Origin: Clostridia bacterium
GTDB taxonomy: Bacteria > Bacillota > Clostridia > Oscillospirales > CAG-272
Reading direction: 5' to 3'
DNA: 40,450 nucleotides
Assembly: GCA_017540175.1 (NCBI GenBank)
Contig: JAFYBN010000028.1
Coordinates: forward strand, 1-40,450
The position numbers were made by a program, and so were the translations under genes. Position 1 is the stretch's first letter. Each line of letters opens with the position of its first letter. Below, piece by piece: positions 15,177 through 24,266 of the stretch. Under the pieces are notes generated by a model. That model did not search any database. It had not been told where the DNA came from and saw only the letters and a list, made by a program, of their open reading frames with translations.

Positions 15177-16613
15177 TCACGCCTTCTCGAGCATCGCGCA
15201 GACCAGGCGGTACAGCCGCGCGAGGGAGGAGACGCCGAGCACCTCGTCCGGGGAATGCAGATTCTTCACGTCCGGCCCGATGGAGATCATGTCCATGTCC
15301 GGCAGCTTTCCCTTCATGAGACCGCATTCGAGCCCGGCGTGGATGCCGATCGCCCGCGCGTCCGTGCCGAAGAGCTCTTTCCATGTTTCGAGATAAAGCT
15401 CCTGCAGGGGCGAGCAGTCCGCAAACTCCCAGCCCGGGTAGCGGCTGTTGTGTTCGACGGTCGCGCCCGCGGCAAAGGCGGCGCATTCCACGCGGTCCTG
15501 CATGTCGTCGAGCATCGATTCAACGGACGAGCGGGACGAGACGACGATGTGGAGGCAATCGCCCTCCGCCCGCACCACGGCGAGGTTTGCCGAGGTCTCG
15601 ACCAGATCGGGGATCAGGCGGCTCATGCCGTAGACGCCGCAGGGCAGACTGCGCAGCAGGCAGACGAGCGCGTCGGACAGGGGTTTTAAGAAGCGCGTGT
15701 CCGCTTCGGCGGGACGGAGGGACACCTTCATGTCCTTATCCTCGGGAACGAGCTCCCCGCGGAGCTTTTCTTCCATATCCCGGACCGCTTTTTCGACGGC
15801 TGAGGGATCGGACGCCGTAAAGACCGCCGCACATTCGCGGGGGATCGCGTTGTCGCGCATGCCGCCCGTGATCGACGCGAGGCAGAGGGTCGGGTCGGCC
15901 TTGTTTGCCGCCCAAAGCAGACGCGCCGCCGTCGCGATGGCGTTCTTTCGGCCGAGATTGATGTCCTCACCCGAATGACCGCCCGCGAGCCCGGTGATTT
16001 CCAGCTCAAGAACGGCGCATCCGTCCGGGATCGTCTCGAAAGCGAGCGGAAAACGGATGTGAGAGCGCACGCCGCCCGCGCAGGAGACCGTCGCCACGCC
16101 CTCGCCCGCGGAGTCGATGTTGATGAGACGGCGGGAGACGAGCTTTGAGGCGTCGAAATTGCGCATGCCGGTCAGCCCGGTCTCCTCCTCCGTCGTGAAG
16201 AGGCATTCGAGCGCCGGATGGGGCTGATCGGATTCGAGAACGGCAAGGGCGACCGCCGCCGCCACGCCGTCGTCCGCACCGAGCGTCGTGCCGTTCGCGC
16301 GCAGCTCGTCTCCCGTCAGAACAAGCTCGATGGGGTCGCGCAGAAAATCGTGCTTCGTGCCGCGGTTTGCCTCGCACACCATGTCGAGGTGTCCCTGCAA
16401 GGCGATAGGTTCCCGGTTTTCACAGCCCGGCGTCGCTTTCGCGCGGACGAGCACATTGTTTGAGGCGTCGATTTCGGCCTCGCAGCCGAGAGAGTGCGCG
16501 GTGTCCCGCACAAACTCCGCGGCGGCGCGTTCGTTGCCCGAGCCGCGCGGGATGGCGGAGAGCTTTTTGAAATAAGAAAAAACGGATTTCGGTTCGAGTT
16601 CCTCGTAAGTCAT
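15177..16613 (-). CDS. pepD: Aminoacyl-histidine dipeptidase (peptidase family M20C)
   Basis: Predicted 478-residue cytoplasmic metallopeptidase cutting Xaa-His and other dipeptides. M20C features in order: FSYFKKLSAIPRGSGNE at the start, metal ligands in LQGHLDMV (His, with catalytic Asp) and TLGADDGVAAA, the catalytic and metal Glu pair in FTTEEETGLTGM, INIDSAGEG, GLAGGHSGEDI (His of the lid domain), and near the C-terminus IHAGLECGLM and ISIGPDVKNLHSPDE for the last ligand. Length is normal. The ATG follows GGGAGG. The gene stands alone, with its own promoter and a shared bidirectional terminator. The symbol pepD is used for the family; substrate specificity is not proven. Confidence 0.93.
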   Translation of the reverse strand: MTYEELEPKSVFSYFKKLSAIPRGSGNERAAAEFVRDTAHSLGCEAEIDASNNVLVRAKATPGCENREPIALQGHLDMVCEANRGTKHDFLRDPIELVLTGDELRANGTTLGADDGVAAAVALAVLESDQPHPALECLFTTEEETGLTGMRNFDASKLVSRRLINIDSAGEGVATVSCAGGVRSHIRFPLAFETIPDGCAVLELEITGLAGGHSGEDINLGRKNAIATAARLLWAANKADPTLCLASITGGMRDNAIPRECAAVFTASDPSAVEKAVRDMEEKLRGELVPEDKDMKVSLRPAEADTRFLKPLSDALVCLLRSLPCGVYGMSRLIPDLVETSANLAVVRAEGDCLHIVVSSRSSVESMLDDMQDRVECAAFAAGATVEHNSRYPGWEFADCSPLQELYLETWKELFGTDARAIGIHAGLECGLMKGKLPDMDMISIGPDVKNLHSPDEVLGVSSLARLYRLVCAMLEKA

Positions 16614-16639
16614 AGCGACCTCCCGTTCGGATTTGCTTC

Positions 16640-16668
16640 ATTTTAGCACACATGGGGCACAAAATCAA
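16640..16668 (-). promoter_or_regulatory. Sigma-A promoter for pepD
   Basis: On the minus strand: TTGATT (16668-16663), 17-bp spacer, TAAAAT (16645-16640); 27 bases before the start codon. Confidence 0.7.
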
Positions 16669-16769
16669 GACCGCGGCGCCCTTTTCGCAAAAAACGGTCC
16701 GCCGGGAGACGCGGTGCGATATTTCTTTCGGAAACTTTTCTCCGCGCTCTTTTCTCCCGCGCGAATTTG

Positions 16770-16778
16770 TGCTATAAT
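16770..16778 (+). promoter_or_regulatory. Extended -10 promoter for ispD-ispF
   Basis: TGCTATAAT is a complete extended -10, 40 bases before the ispD ATG. The -35 position is poor (TTTTCT at 17 bp). Confidence 0.65.
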
Positions 16779-16817
16779 AAGGCAGAAGATCAAAGGATTT
16801 CCACAAGGAGTTCGATT

Positions 16818-17564
16818 ATGGGAAAAATCTCATCCCTTATCCGCGCGGCGGGCTCGAAAAAAAGATTCAATTCGGCGGTTCTGCTCGCGGCCGGGAGCGG
16901 CACGCGGTTCGGAGACGAGAGGGCGAAGCAGTTCGTCGAGATCGCGGGCGAATCGATCCTGCTCCGGAGCGTGAGAGCGTTTCAGGAGTCCGAGGAAGTC
17001 CACGAGATCATCGTCGTCACGCGCGAGCCCGACGTGCCCGGGTGCCGGAATCTGCTCGCCAAAGCGGGCATGACCAAGGTCACGCGCGTGATCGCCGGCG
17101 GGGATACCCGTCAGTCGTCGGCGAAAAAGGGCTTTGACGCGATCAATCCCGAGGCGGATTTCGTGGCGATCCACGACGCGGCGCGCTGTCTCGTGACGCC
17201 TGAGATGATCGAGGCGGTGTTCGAGGCGGCGTACGTCGCCGGAGCCGCCGCCGCGGGAACGATGAATTCGGACACGATCAAGCGCACGAATTCCGCGAAC
17301 CTCGTGACGGAAACGCTCGAGCGGGAAAACACCTGGCTCGTGCAGACCCCGCAGATTTTCATGGCGGATATGTACCGCGCCGCCTCCTACATGGCGGAAA
17401 AAGAGAAAGCGTCGGCGACCGACGACTGCGCGCTGTGCGAGCGGCTCGGCTTCCCCGTGCGCCTGGTCGACTGCGGGCCGCTCAACATCAAAATCACCTA
17501 TCGCCGGGACGTTCAGCTCGCGGAAGCGATCCTCGCGGTCCGGGATCGGGAGGCGGGCAAATGA
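16818..17564 (+). CDS. ispD: 2-C-methyl-D-erythritol 4-phosphate cytidylyltransferase IspD
   Basis: Predicted 248-residue enzyme of the non-mevalonate (MEP) isoprenoid pathway, making CDP-methylerythritol from MEP and CTP. Motifs: AVLLAAGSGTRFGDERAKQF (nucleotide-binding loop, about residues 21-41), VIAGGDTRQSS, FVAIHDAARCLVTP (metal-binding Asp) and NTWLVQTPQIF. ATDDCALCERLG matches the conserved TDDA region but with Cys for the usual Ala/Ser. It has an N-terminal extension of about 15 basic residues before the nucleotide loop. The start at 16818 follows AAGGAG. Its stop overlaps the ispF start (ATGA), so the two are coupled. Confidence 0.94.
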   Translation: MGKISSLIRAAGSKKRFNSAVLLAAGSGTRFGDERAKQFVEIAGESILLRSVRAFQESEEVHEIIVVTREPDVPGCRNLLAKAGMTKVTRVIAGGDTRQSSAKKGFDAINPEADFVAIHDAARCLVTPEMIEAVFEAAYVAGAAAAGTMNSDTIKRTNSANLVTETLERENTWLVQTPQIFMADMYRAASYMAEKEKASATDDCALCERLGFPVRLVDCGPLNIKITYRRDVQLAEAILAVRDREAGK

Positions 17565-18040
17565 GGATCGGACACGGCTACGACGCCCACCGTTTCCGGG
17601 AGGGCGACGGACTCACGCTCGGCGGCGTGCACATCCCGTTTGACAAGGCTTTTCTCGCGCATTCCGACGGGGACGTCCTCATCCACGCCCTGATCGACGC
17701 GCTGTTCGGCGCGGCGGGTGAAGCGGACATCGGCGCGCATTTTCCCCCCTCGGACGACCGCTACAAGGGGATCTCGAGCCTGCTTTTGCTCGAAGAGACC
17801 GCGCGGATCCTCTCGGAAAAGGGCTTCGCGCTCGAATACGCCGACGTGACCGTCGTCGCACAGCGGCCGAAGCTCGCGCCGTTCATCCCAGCCATGCGCG
17901 GGCTGCTCGCGAAAACCCTCGGCGTCGATATGTCCCGTCTCAACGTCAAGGCGACGACGGAGGAGGGAATGGGCTTTACCGGGCGCGGGGAAGGGATCGC
18001 GGCGCACGCGGTCTGCCTCCTTCGCGAAACAGAAGAATAA
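17561..18040 (+). CDS. ispF: 2-C-methyl-D-erythritol 2,4-cyclodiphosphate synthase IspF
   Basis: Predicted 159-residue trimeric enzyme that closes CDP-ME 2-phosphate to the cyclodiphosphate. Motifs: IGHGYDAHRF (zinc ligands Asp and His), GGVHIPF, LAHSDGDVLIHALIDALFGA (third metal ligand His), DIGAHFPPSD, VAQRPKLAPFIPAM, and the C-terminal VKATTEEGMGFTGRGEGIAA. Its ATG overlaps the ispD stop by four bases, with GGGAGGCGGG as ribosome binding site inside ispD. IspD and IspF act two steps apart; the enzyme between (IspE) is not in the window. Confidence 0.96.
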   Translation: MRIGHGYDAHRFREGDGLTLGGVHIPFDKAFLAHSDGDVLIHALIDALFGAAGEADIGAHFPPSDDRYKGISSLLLLEETARILSEKGFALEYADVTVVAQRPKLAPFIPAMRGLLAKTLGVDMSRLNVKATTEEGMGFTGRGEGIAAHAVCLLRETEE

Positions 18041-18342
18041 ACCACAAAACACCGCCGGACGCTTTTTTCGGCGTCCGGCGGCGCGCACGGCTCCGGCGCG
18101 GCGGATGATGTTCACGTCCCTCGTTTTTTACGTCCCTTCGCCGTCCGGGCCGGAGATCGGAGACCGTGACGGGATGACCCCGTCTCAAGCAGTCTATGCG
18201 CCCCCGCCGGTTCGGGTCAAAGCGCGGCGGAGGTGCGCATTTCGTTTTTTGGACGCTCACGGCGCGTATTCCCCGCGCGGTTCTGTGCCGAAGCGTTGTT
18301 TCGGATGATTTCGGGGGAAACATGTTTTTTGGAGGTGATCCG
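18041..18342. other. Intergenic region between ispF and rpe, with a perfect hairpin
   Basis: About 300 bases with no supportable gene on either strand. CCGCCGGACGC (18052-18062) pairs perfectly with GCGTCCGGCGG (18071-18081) around an eight-base T-rich loop; no U-tract follows, so termination would be weak. Only scattered short repeats follow, and I could not place a promoter for rpe. Confidence 0.5.
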
Positions 18343-19005
18343 ATGAAGGTTCGGTTTGCGCCGTCCCTGCTTGCCGCCGATTTTCTTTGTCTGTCGGACG
18401 AGATCAAGAAGGCGGAGGACGCGGGAGCGGACATGCTGCATTACGATGTGATGGACGGGGTGTATGTCCCGAACATCAGCTTCGGCTTTCCGATTCTGAA
18501 GCAGGTTTCGGGCGCGTCCTCTCTGCCGCTCGACGTGCACATGATGACCGCCTGCCCGCAGAACTATCTCGAGACACTCGCGTCCTGCGGCGCGTCCTTT
18601 GTGACGGTCCATGTGGACGTCATGCCGGAGGACGAGCTTGCGCGAACGCTCCGGACGATCCGGGAACTGGGCATGAAGCCGGGCGCCGCGCTCAGACCGG
18701 GGAACGGGGCAGAGCGGATCATGCCGTTCATCGATCTCATTTCCCTCGCGCTCGTGATGACCGTGGAGCCGGGCTTCGGCGGGCAGAAGTTCATGCCGGA
18801 CATGCTGCCGAAGATCGCCGACGTCCGCGCCGCGATCGAGCGGGAGAACCCCGCCTGCCTGCTCGAGGTCGACGGAGGCCTCGGACCGGATACCGTCCGC
18901 GCGGCGGCGGAGGCGGGAGCGGATACGTTTGTCGTCGGAACCGCGGCGTTCCGCGCGCCCGACATGAAGAAAGCGCTCGCCTCCATGAGAGCGGCTGCCG
19001 AATGA
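18343..19005 (+). CDS. rpe: Ribulose-phosphate 3-epimerase Rpe
   Basis: Predicted 220-residue TIM-barrel enzyme interconverting ribulose 5-phosphate and xylulose 5-phosphate. Motifs: FAPSLLAADFLCLSDEI, metal-site LHYDVMDGVYVPNISFG (catalytic Asp), LDVHMM (metal His), MTVEPGFGGQKF (phosphate loop), LEVDGGLGPDTV (second catalytic Asp) and VVGTAAF. The start is fixed by GGAGGTGATC (18331-18340), a nearly perfect anti-16S match, and by family length. The usual neighbours prkC/rsgA are not present. Confidence 0.96.
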   Translation: MKVRFAPSLLAADFLCLSDEIKKAEDAGADMLHYDVMDGVYVPNISFGFPILKQVSGASSLPLDVHMMTACPQNYLETLASCGASFVTVHVDVMPEDELARTLRTIRELGMKPGAALRPGNGAERIMPFIDLISLALVMTVEPGFGGQKFMPDMLPKIADVRAAIERENPACLLEVDGGLGPDTVRAAAEAGADTFVVGTAAFRAPDMKKALASMRAAAE

Positions 19006-19115
19006 TTTTATGCAATATAAACGGATCAGCCTGTATTGTCGAATTGCACGGAAAAACGGTGAAAATACGCGAATAATTCTACAATGCGGCTCGAGCCGAA
19101 ATTTGCCGGATTTGA

Positions 19116-19144
19116 TTTTCAAAAAGCGGAGAATATGGTATAAT
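19116..19144 (+). promoter_or_regulatory. Sigma-A promoter for prs-argS-yebC
   Basis: TTTTCA (19116-19121), 17-bp spacer, TATAAT (19139-19144), about 64 bases before the prs start. The perfect palindrome TACAACTTGTA (19149-19159) lies exactly where transcription should start and could be an operator. Confidence 0.6.
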
Positions 19145-19207
19145 AAGTTACAACTTGTACGGCTGCGGTCCGCACAGCGGAGCGAACCAGAATTTCGGGG
19201 GGTTCTT

Positions 19208-20350
19208 ATGAGCGACAGCTACTACGGTGAACTGATGGTAATCGGAATGCGCGGATGCGAGGAATTCATCAATCAGGTGGATTTTTACCTTCGCGAATGG
19301 CGCAGCCACGGCGACGACGGCAAATCCTTCGTGACCACGGCGGACTGTCCCCGCTTCGGCTCCGGCGAAGGCAAGGGCATCATCCACTCCACCATGCGCG
19401 GACGCGACGTCTATCTGATTTGCGACTGCTTCAACCACGGCGTGAAATACTCCATGTACGGGCAGGAGATCCCCATGAGTCCCGACGATCACTACGCCGA
19501 TCTCAAGCGTACCATCGCGGCGATGGCGGGCAAGGCCAAGCGCATCACCGTGATCATGCCGATGCTCTACGAGGGCAGACAGCACAAGCGTTCCGTGCGC
19601 GAGTCCCTCGACTGCGCGATCATGCTGCAGGAGCTCGCGGCGATGGGCGTCACGAACATCATCACCTTCGACGCGCACGATTCCCGCGTTTCGAACGCGA
19701 TCCCTTTGACCGGCTTTGACAGCGTGCGTCCCACGTATCAGATGCTCAAGGCCATCGTGCGCAACGTCCCCGACATTTCCCTGAACCACGACGACATCAT
19801 GATCATCTCCCCCGACGAGGGCGCGATGTCCCGCACCATGTACTACGCGACCGTGCTCGGACTCGATCTGGGCATGTTCTATAAGCGCCGCGACTATACC
19901 ACGGTCGTCAACGGCAAGAACCCCATCGTCGCGCACGAATACCTCGGCAAGGATTTGAACGGCAAGGACGCCATCATCATCGACGACATGATCTCCTCGG
20001 GCGACTCCATCATCGACGTGGCGCGCCAGCTCAAGGGGAAGGGCGCGAAGCGCATCTTCTTCTTCGTCACCTTCGGTCTCTTCACAAACGGCTTCGAGGC
20101 GTTCGACAAGGCGTACGCGGAAGGGCTGTTCACGAAGTGCTTCTCAACCAACCTCGTGTATCATCCCGAAGGACTGATGGAACGCGAATGGTACGCCGAG
20201 GTCAATATGTGCAAATACGTCGCCATCATCATCGACACCCTGAACAAGGACGAGTCCATCAGCACGCTGCTCAACCCCGTCAAGAAGATCCACAGCATTC
20301 TCGACGAGCATCAGAAGAAGGACGGCCAAATCAAAATCACACTGGACTGA
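19208..20350 (+). CDS. prs: Ribose-phosphate pyrophosphokinase (PRPP synthase), long form
   Basis: Predicted 380-residue enzyme making PRPP from ribose 5-phosphate and ATP for nucleotide, His and Trp synthesis. It is longer than the classic 315-residue enzyme: it lacks the usual N-terminal TGN motif and begins GELMVIGMRGCEEFINQVDF. The central part still matches: YGQEIPMSPDDHYADLK, VIMPMLYEGRQHKRSVRESL (catalytic flexible loop region), FDAHDSRVSNA and the PRPP-binding loop DAIIIDDMISSGDSIIDVA. Similar long forms occur in many Clostridia. The ATG at 19208 follows a GGGGGG stretch; upstream in-frame codons are not credible coding. argS starts three bases after its stop. Confidence 0.88.
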   Translation: MSDSYYGELMVIGMRGCEEFINQVDFYLREWRSHGDDGKSFVTTADCPRFGSGEGKGIIHSTMRGRDVYLICDCFNHGVKYSMYGQEIPMSPDDHYADLKRTIAAMAGKAKRITVIMPMLYEGRQHKRSVRESLDCAIMLQELAAMGVTNIITFDAHDSRVSNAIPLTGFDSVRPTYQMLKAIVRNVPDISLNHDDIMIISPDEGAMSRTMYYATVLGLDLGMFYKRRDYTTVVNGKNPIVAHEYLGKDLNGKDAIIIDDMISSGDSIIDVARQLKGKGAKRIFFFVTFGLFTNGFEAFDKAYAEGLFTKCFSTNLVYHPEGLMEREWYAEVNMCKYVAIIIDTLNKDESISTLLNPVKKIHSILDEHQKKDGQIKITLD

Positions 20351-20353
20351 CAA

Positions 20354-22069
20354 ATGCAGAATTTTAAGAAACAAACCGCTTTGGCGATCGAGCGCGCGAT
20401 CGGGGAACTGATGCCCGGCGCGCCGCTCACCGCCCGCGAAATCGAAGATTTTCTCGAATATCCCCCGGATCCGTCGATGGGCGACCTCGCCTTCCCGTGC
20501 TTCCGGCTTTCCAAGATCATGCGCGCCGCCCCCCCGAAGATCGCGGCTTCCCTTTCGGAAAAGCTCGCGGATTTCCCGCTCGGCACGGCGGAGGCGGCCG
20601 GCGGCTACCTCAATTTCAAGGTCTCGCCGGATTACCTCGTAAGTCATGTGCTCGCCGCCGTCGAAGAGGCGGGCGATTCCTACGGTTCCTCACGCATCGG
20701 CGAGGGGAAGACGGTCGTGCTCGACTATTCCTCCCCGAACGTGTGCAAGCCCTTCCACATCGGGCATCTCGGCACGACGGTGATCGGGCATTCGCTCAAG
20801 CTCCTGCATGAATTCGTCGGCTACCGCTGCGTCGGCATCAACTACCTCGGCGACTGGGGCACGCAGTTCGGCAAGCAGATCGTCGCGTTCAAGCGCTGGG
20901 GCGACCGCGAAACCGTCGAAAAGGGCGGATGCGACGAGCTCGTGCGGCTCTACGTCCGTTTCCACGAGGAGGCGGAGAAGGACCCCGCGCTGGAGGACGA
21001 GGCGAGAGCGGAGTTCCACCGGCTCGAGGAGGGCGACGCGGAAAACTACGCCCTTTGGAAATGGTTCAAGAGCGTTTCCCTCGCGGAGTATGAAAAAACC
21101 TATAAACAGCTCGGCATCACCTTTGATTCCTACAACGGCGAGGCGTTTTCCGTCGACAAGGTCCCCGCGCAGATCGAAGTGCTGAAGGAAAAAGGATTGC
21201 TCAAAATCGACGACGGCGCGTCCATCGTCGACCTTTCCGAATACAATATGCCGCCCTGCCTCATTCTCAAAAAGGACGGCTCGACCATTTACCATGCCCG
21301 CGACATCGCGACCGCCGTGTATCGCCACGATACCTACGGCTTCGACAAGGCGATCTACGTCACCGCCGCGCAGCAGAGCCTGCATTTCGCGCAGCTCTTC
21401 AAGGTGCTCGGACTGATGGGCTACGAGTGGTCGGAGAACATGGTTCATGTTCCCTACGGCACGGTGTCCGTCGACGGCGCGAAGCTCGCGACGAGAACTG
21501 GCAACGTCGTGCTTCTGAAGGATCTCTTCAAGCTGTCGGTCGACAAGGTGAAAGAGGTCATGAACGAAAAGAACCCCGACCTCAAAAACCGCGACGAGGC
21601 GGCGGAGGCGGTCGGCGTCGGCGCGATCATCTTCAATTATCTGTACAACAGCCGCATCAAGGACATCAACTTCACGCTTGAGAACGCCCTGAGCTACGAG
21701 GGCAGCACCGGCCCCTACGCGCAGTACACCTACGCGCGGACCTGCTCCATCCTCGAAAAAGCGGCGGCGTTCGACCCCGGAGGCCCGGACGGCAGGCTGA
21801 CACACCCGAGCGAGGAGGAGCTTCTCAAAACCCTGTCCCGCTTCCCCGAGAAGGTTTCGGAAGCGATCGAAGGATACGAGCCCTCCGTCATCACGCGCTA
21901 TATCATCGAAGTCTGCACGGCGTTCAACCACTTCTACCGCGACTGTCCCATCGTCACGGCGGAAACGGATGAGACAAGGACCTTCCGCGTGCGTCTGACC
22001 CGCGCGGCGAAAACCGTGCTCGGCACGGCGCTGAGGCTCATCTGCATGAAGACGCCCGAAAAAATCTGA
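20354..22069 (+). CDS. argS: Arginyl-tRNA synthetase
   Basis: Predicted 571-residue class I synthetase charging tRNA-Arg. It shows the N-terminal Add-1 domain (residues 1 to about 110), the YSSPNVCKPFHIGHLGTTVI region with the HIGH motif (HIGH, about residue 136), GINYLGDWGTQFGKQI, the LATRTGNVVLLKDL region in place of the KMSKS loop, as in many bacterial ArgRS, and a C-terminal DALR anticodon-binding domain (SYEGSTGPYAQYTYARTCSI onward) ending MKTPEKI. It has no ribosome binding site of its own and sits three bases behind prs, so it is probably translated by coupling. Confidence 0.96.
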   Translation: MQNFKKQTALAIERAIGELMPGAPLTAREIEDFLEYPPDPSMGDLAFPCFRLSKIMRAAPPKIAASLSEKLADFPLGTAEAAGGYLNFKVSPDYLVSHVLAAVEEAGDSYGSSRIGEGKTVVLDYSSPNVCKPFHIGHLGTTVIGHSLKLLHEFVGYRCVGINYLGDWGTQFGKQIVAFKRWGDRETVEKGGCDELVRLYVRFHEEAEKDPALEDEARAEFHRLEEGDAENYALWKWFKSVSLAEYEKTYKQLGITFDSYNGEAFSVDKVPAQIEVLKEKGLLKIDDGASIVDLSEYNMPPCLILKKDGSTIYHARDIATAVYRHDTYGFDKAIYVTAAQQSLHFAQLFKVLGLMGYEWSENMVHVPYGTVSVDGAKLATRTGNVVLLKDLFKLSVDKVKEVMNEKNPDLKNRDEAAEAVGVGAIIFNYLYNSRIKDINFTLENALSYEGSTGPYAQYTYARTCSILEKAAAFDPGGPDGRLTHPSEEELLKTLSRFPEKVSEAIEGYEPSVITRYIIEVCTAFNHFYRDCPIVTAETDETRTFRVRLTRAAKTVLGTALRLICMKTPEKI

Positions 22070-22097
22070 ATTCAATTATAAATAATGAGAGGTATTT

Positions 22098-22835
22098 ATG
22101 TCCGGACACAGCAAATGGAACAACATTAAGAATAAGAAAGAAAAGACCGACGCGCAGAAGGGCAAAGTCTTCACGAAGATCGGCAAGGAAATCGCCATCT
22201 GCGTGCGCGAGGGCGGCGGCGACCCGAACACCAACGGCAAGCTCCGCGAGCTGATCGCCAAGGCGAAGTCCAACAACGTCCCGAACGACAACATCGAGCG
22301 CGCGATCAAGAAGGCGATGGGCGCGGACAGCGTTCAGTACGAAGAGATCACCTACGAGGGCTACGGTCCGTCCGGCGTCGCCGTGATCGTGGAGACCGCG
22401 ACCGATTCCCGCAACCGCACAGCGTCCGACGTCCGCCACTTCTTCGATAAGTACGGCGGAAACCTCGGCGCGACCGGATGTGTTTCCTATATGTTCGACG
22501 ACCGCGGCGTGATCGTGCTTCTGAAAGAAGACAACGAGGACGTCGAAGAGGACGCGCTGATGGAAGCGGCGCTGGAAGCCGGTGCGGAAGACTTCGCCTC
22601 CTCCGAGGAGACCTACGAGATCTTCACGCAGGTGGACGACCTCTACGCCGTGAAGGAAGAGCTTGAAAAGCTCGGCTACAAGATCGAATCCGCCGAGGAA
22701 GACAAGATCCCCCAGACCTATGTCACGCTGACGAACGAGGACGACATCAAGAACATGACGAAGCTCCTCGAGATGCTCGACGACAGCGACGACGTGCAGA
22801 ACGTCTTCCACAACTGGGAAAACGCCGACGAATGA
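22098..22835 (+). CDS. YebC/PmpR family protein
   Basis: Predicted 245-residue cytoplasmic protein of the YebC/TACO1 family. The family start MSGHSKWNNIKNKKEKTDAQ is intact, followed by GGGDPNTNGKLRELIAKAKS, NVPNDNIERAIKKA, EGYGPSGVAVIVE and NRTASDVRHFFDKYGGNLG. Members have been described as transcription regulators and, more recently, as ribosome-associated factors that help translate proline-rich stretches. The linkage to argS is consistent with a translation role but is not proof. GAGAGG precedes the ATG. A good terminator follows. Confidence 0.94.
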   Translation: MSGHSKWNNIKNKKEKTDAQKGKVFTKIGKEIAICVREGGGDPNTNGKLRELIAKAKSNNVPNDNIERAIKKAMGADSVQYEEITYEGYGPSGVAVIVETATDSRNRTASDVRHFFDKYGGNLGATGCVSYMFDDRGVIVLLKEDNEDVEEDALMEAALEAGAEDFASSEETYEIFTQVDDLYAVKEELEKLGYKIESAEEDKIPQTYVTLTNEDDIKNMTKLLEMLDDSDDVQNVFHNWENADE

Positions 22836-22875
22836 TCCCGGTTTTGCGCGAATCCCCGTCATAAACGGCATTTTG

Positions 22876-22906
22876 AGTATCGCGGCTTTTGCCGCGGTAC
22901 TTTTTT
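22876..22906 (+). terminator. Rho-independent terminator after yebC
   Basis: AGTATCGCGGC (22876-22886) pairs with GCCGCGGTACT (22891-22901), with one G-T pair and a TTTT loop, followed by a run of T. It ends about 16 bases before the MATE start codon. Confidence 0.9.
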
Positions 22907-22921
22907 CGAGCGGTAACAAAC

Positions 22922-24262
22922 ATGGAACACAATCTGACAACGGGAAGCGTCGCGAAAAACGCGGCAAAGTTTTCGCTCCCGTTCCTTCTGTCCTATTTTC
23001 TGCAGACCCTGTACGGCATGGCGGACCTCGCCGTCATCGGGATGTTCTGTCCCACGGCGAGCACCACGGCGGTCTCCGTCGGCAGTCAGATTATGCACAT
23101 GCTGACGGTCATCCTCGTCGGGCTTGCCATGGGCTCGACCGTGCTCATCGCGCGGGCGGTCGGCGCGGAGGACAAAAAAACGGCAGCGCGCGTGATCGGC
23201 AGCACCTCGGTCCTGTTTCTGGTCCTTTCCCTCGTGCTCACGGGCGCGCTTCTTCTGCTCGTCCGCCCCATCGTCGCGCTCGTCTCAACCCCGGCGGAGG
23301 CGGTCAAGGGAACGGCTGCCTATCTCACCGTCTGCTTCTGTGGGATCCCCTTCATCACGGCGTACAACATCATCTGCTCGATCTATCGCGGCGCGGGAGA
23401 CTCGAAAAGCCCGATGATCTTCGTCGCCGTCGCGTGCGGGTGCAACATCGTCCTCGATATCCTCCTGATCGGCGTTTTCAAGATGGACAGCTCCGGCGCG
23501 GCGCTCGGCACGGTCCTCGCTCAGATGCTCAGCGTCGCGTTCGCCCTCGTCTCGCTGAAAAAGCGCGGCATGGGCATCCCGATCTCGCGGGAAGATTTCC
23601 GCCCGGACCGCGAAACGCTCGGCGGGGTCTTAAAAATCGGCGTCCCCGTGGCGGTTCAGGACGGGCTGATCCAGATCGCGTTCTTGTCCATCACGATTTT
23701 CGCGAACCGCAGGGGCATGAACGACGCCGCCGCGGTCGGCATCGTCGAGAAGGTGATCGGCATCCTCTTCCTCGTGCCGTCCTCCATGCTCCAGACGACG
23801 TCGGCGCTCTCCGCGCAGAACATCGGCGCGCAAAAGCCGGAGCGGGCGCGGCAGACGCTATGGATCTGCATGGCGGCCGCGGTCGGGTGGGGGCTCTTCG
23901 CGACCCTCGTCATGCAGCTTGCCGCGGAGCCCTTCGTCGGGCTTTTCCGGCGCGACACGGAGGTGGTGCGGCTCGGCGGGCAGTACATGCGCGGGTACGT
24001 CATGGACTGCATGCTCGCGGGCGTGCACTTCTGCTTCAGTGGGTATTTCTGCGCGCTCGGGAAATCAGGCGTCTCGTTCATCCACAATCTCTTATCCATG
24101 ATGCTCGTGCGCATCCCCTTCGCGTGGTGGGCGTCCGTGACCTTCGAAAGCCTCTTCCCGATGGGGCTCGCGTCCACCTTCGGCTCGATGCTCTCTGTGG
24201 CGATCTGCGCCGGCGTGTATTTCGCTCTGGAAAGAAAGCGGAAGAGGGAAGCCGAATCATAA
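22922..24262 (+). CDS. MATE family multidrug/cation exporter
   Basis: Predicted 446-residue inner-membrane exporter with about twelve hydrophobic segments in two related halves. Typical MATE features: KFSLPFLLSYFLQTLYGMAD at the start, AVSVGSQIMHMLTVILVGLA, RGAGDSKSPMIFVAVACGCN between helices 4 and 5, and in the second half RRGMNDAAAVGIVEKVIGIL and SALSAQNIGAQKPERARQTL. The family exports drugs or metabolites in exchange for sodium or protons; the substrate is unknown. I started at the ATG at 22922; an upstream in-frame TTG lies inside the yebC terminator. The ribosome binding site is weak and no promoter is visible between that terminator and the start, so its expression is unclear. Confidence 0.92.
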   Translation: MEHNLTTGSVAKNAAKFSLPFLLSYFLQTLYGMADLAVIGMFCPTASTTAVSVGSQIMHMLTVILVGLAMGSTVLIARAVGAEDKKTAARVIGSTSVLFLVLSLVLTGALLLLVRPIVALVSTPAEAVKGTAAYLTVCFCGIPFITAYNIICSIYRGAGDSKSPMIFVAVACGCNIVLDILLIGVFKMDSSGAALGTVLAQMLSVAFALVSLKKRGMGIPISREDFRPDRETLGGVLKIGVPVAVQDGLIQIAFLSITIFANRRGMNDAAAVGIVEKVIGILFLVPSSMLQTTSALSAQNIGAQKPERARQTLWICMAAAVGWGLFATLVMQLAAEPFVGLFRRDTEVVRLGGQYMRGYVMDCMLAGVHFCFSGYFCALGKSGVSFIHNLLSMMLVRIPFAWWASVTFESLFPMGLASTFGSMLSVAICAGVYFALERKRKREAES

Positions 24263-24266
24263 ACCC

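Noticed and set aside
18041-18342. Possible riboswitch or hidden small gene before rpe
   Set aside because: I could not find a conserved riboswitch core, a promoter or a frame with a ribosome binding site; only one perfect hairpin near ispF is convincing.
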